Origin: Candidatus Hydrogenedentota bacterium
GTDB taxonomy: Bacteria > Hydrogenedentota > Hydrogenedentia > Hydrogenedentales > JAGMZX01
Assembly: GCA_018005585.1 (NCBI GenBank)
Contig: JAGMZX010000050.1
Location: 1-35,522 of the forward strand
Length of the DNA stretch: 35,522 nucleotides
Direction: 5' to 3'
Part shown: positions 34,063 to 35,522 of the stretch, one piece after another
How positions within the stretch are numbered: the first letter of the stretch is position 1
How the letters are laid out: every line of letters starts with the position of its first letter
The notes under the pieces: model-generated
The model's database searches: none
What the model saw: the letters and a program-made list of their open reading frames with translations, nothing else
Told to the model about the DNA's origin: nothing
Position numbers and translations under genes: made by a program

Positions 34063-34477
34063 GACGATGCCTCCTATTGCGCGTGTCTCATTCATGCCGC
34101 AACTACCGGCGAACCTGTCATGGTCCTGCCCACGGGGCTTGGCGCGACGCCGCCCCCGCGGAGGTGATCCCGCGTCTCCTGTGGTTCGGGCTGGAAACAC
34201 CGCCGCGACACGCAAGGGCCCTCTCCACCACCTCGCAATCACACTGCCCTGACCTGGCGGCCCCCTGTCGGGCTTGGGCAAGAACGACGCCCAGGATGCC
34301 GCTCGGCCGCTCCTTGCAGCTGCCACTATAGCGCCTTGTTCTGTGGGCGTCAATGGGGTATGGCGGCAGCGCCGCCAGTCCTTGCGGCAATGCCCGGGCT
34401 AGGCCGTACTGACCACGCGCGTGCTATGATGGACGCCTGCAACGGGCGAGGTGGGCGTGCGAAAGGAGTCCAAGGAG
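34063..34477. other. Divergent intergenic region
   Basis: 415 bp between the prepilin-like gene and the secreted duplicated-domain protein. It holds a strong minus-strand promoter at 34325-34353 and so a leader of about 255 nt for the prepilin-like gene. A weak TATGAT at 34424-34429 could serve the plus-strand gene, but no matching -35 was found. Nothing else is supported. Confidence 0.5.
34325..34353 (-). promoter_or_regulatory. Predicted sigma70-type promoter of the prepilin-like gene
   Basis: Minus strand: TTGACG (34353-34348, 5 of 6), 17-bp spacer, TATAGT (34330-34325, 5 of 6). The leader to ATG 34062 is about 255 nt. Confidence 0.65.
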
Positions 34478-35518
34478 ATGCGGAAACCCGCAGTGGTGTT
34501 CTGGTGCTGTCTGCTGGCGGCATCCTGGACGATGACGGGCGCCATCGCGGCGCAGGAAGGTGAATTGCTTTTCCCGAACAGCGATTTCGAGCAGGGCAAC
34601 CTGAATCACTGGAAACAGGAAGGCAACGCGTTCCAGGACCAGCCGACACGCGGCGACAATCCCCGGGCGCGCGACCGTTCCCGGTCGGCGCTGCCGCAAG
34701 GATCCTTCTGGGTGGGCACCTACGAGTTGTTTCAGGGCAAACGGGGCCAGAAACCGGGCCAGATGCAGGGTGACAAGCCCCAAGGCGGCCTTCTGTCCGA
34801 GCCGTTTACCATCCGCAAGCCCTACATCTCCTTCCTTGTCGCAGGCGGCATGGCCCCCGCCGCGTCAGTAGACCTGGTCGTGTCCGGCAGCGTCGTGCGC
34901 TCCGCTTCGGGCGCGGAAAGCCCCACCTTGAGGCAGGCAGTCTGGGACGTAACGGAATTCTTGGGCGAACGCGCGCTCATCTACGTCCGCGATCGGAGCA
35001 GCGCCCCGTGGGGAATTATCAGCGTCGACGACTTCCGCGCCCTCGACCGGGCCCCGGACCTGCTGCCCTTCCCCAATAGCGATTTCGAACTCGGCACGCT
35101 GGACAACTGGACCGCCGACGGCCCCGCATTCCAAGGGCAGCCCGCGCGTCATGGCCAGGAGTTCTCCGCCAATCCGTATGAACCAAACGGTGTTTTTCAC
35201 GTTGACGTCTGCGCGGCGCCCCCCGCGGAGACTCCGGCCGCGTCCGCCGCGCAGACTCTCACGTCCCTCCTCTTCGAGGTGCGCGGGCGTGCCTTGGGAT
35301 TTCGTTTTCGCGCATCCGCCGACGCCGCCGTTCGGCTCCTCATCGACGGCCGGCCCGTGCAGTCGGCCGCCGGCGCGGGAGAGGAAAACGTTCTTTCGGC
35401 GGTCTGGATGCTCGACGAGTACAAGGGCCGTTTCGCGCAAATCCAGCTGGCGCTGCCGCAGGGCGGGCCGCAGCCCTGCCTCGCAACCGGCGGCTTCTAT
35501 TACGTCCGCCGCTACTAA
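34478..35518 (+). CDS. Secreted protein with two copies of a beta-sandwich domain
   Basis: Not recognised at family level. 346 residues. A signal peptide (MRKPAVVFWCCLLAASWTMTGAIAA) is followed by two homologous units. Unit 1 starts LFPNSDFEQGNLNHWKQEG and continues AFQDQPTRGDN; unit 2, from about 187, starts PFPNSDFELGTLDNWTADG and continues AFQGQPARHGQ. Each unit is about 150 residues with a strand-rich pattern and W-containing turns, like galactose-binding or PEP-CTERM-associated jelly-roll domains. The stop is in the window, so the gene is complete. ATG 34478 is preceded by AAAGGAG 9 nt upstream. Likely extracellular, carbohydrate-binding by inference. Confidence 0.8.
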   Translation: MRKPAVVFWCCLLAASWTMTGAIAAQEGELLFPNSDFEQGNLNHWKQEGNAFQDQPTRGDNPRARDRSRSALPQGSFWVGTYELFQGKRGQKPGQMQGDKPQGGLLSEPFTIRKPYISFLVAGGMAPAASVDLVVSGSVVRSASGAESPTLRQAVWDVTEFLGERALIYVRDRSSAPWGIISVDDFRALDRAPDLLPFPNSDFELGTLDNWTADGPAFQGQPARHGQEFSANPYEPNGVFHVDVCAAPPAETPAASAAQTLTSLLFEVRGRALGFRFRASADAAVRLLIDGRPVQSAAGAGEENVLSAVWMLDEYKGRFAQIQLALPQGGPQPCLATGGFYYVRRY

Positions 35519-35522
35519 CCGC

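Noticed and set aside
34063-34353. Longer start of the prepilin-like protein
   Set aside because: A prepilin signal must be near the N-terminus, and GGAGG marks ATG 34062.

Overview
The window is 35.5 kb of GC-rich, densely coding bacterial DNA. It encodes a peptidoglycan and FtsZ division apparatus (MurC, FtsQ, FtsZ, GlmS), lipoprotein signal peptides, and a type IV-pilin-like protein with a DG[HV] tail of the kind common in Planctomycetota, Verrucomicrobiota, Lentisphaerota and Hydrogenedentota. I infer a Gram-negative, probably environmental bacterium from one of these less-studied lineages. FtsZ argues against a typical planctomycete. No tRNA, rRNA, CRISPR array or insertion sequence was found.

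Layout: (1) 1-1586, 3' end missing, glmS on the minus strand behind a leader of about 320 nt. (2) 2016-6765, a minus-strand operon of four exported proteins of unknown function, two of them lipoproteins, with a promoter carrying a perfect dyad. (3) 6762-13252, an accessory region: an ADP-ribosylglycohydrolase diverges from a tight DUF488/DUF488/dual-OB operon. Then come a decayed fragment of a TPR gene, a PIN toxin with two antitoxin-like genes, the intact TPR gene and a DUF2130 coiled-coil protein. (4) 13340-15606, a long-form acyl-CoA dehydrogenase with its own sigma70-like promoter, two perfect 17-bp operator-like repeats and a strong intrinsic terminator. (5) 15672-23431, a minus-strand run murC-ftsQ-ftsZ-pilT followed by a UDP-glucuronate-epimerase-like SDR, gmd and rmd. 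It joins cell division, twitching motility and GDP-D-rhamnose synthesis; ftsA is absent from its usual place. (6) 23511-28467, plus strand: a CobA/HemD fusion, a secreted GH50-like glycoside hydrolase and two paralogous single-helix membrane proteins. (7) 28489-29976, minus: an S41-like protein that seems to lack both catalytic dyad residues. (8) 30122-32978, plus: nadX, rplU, rpmA, obgE. (9) 33046-34353, minus: a prepilin-like protein with a strong promoter. 34478-35518, plus: a secreted protein made of two copies of one domain.

The best candidates for undescribed biology are the DUF488/DUF488/dual-OB operon with its divergent ADP-ribosylglycohydrolase, the four-gene envelope operon at 2-6.7 kb, and the toxin-antitoxin insertion flanked by a TPR-gene duplication. 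All functional statements come from reading motifs and gene order; no database search was run.
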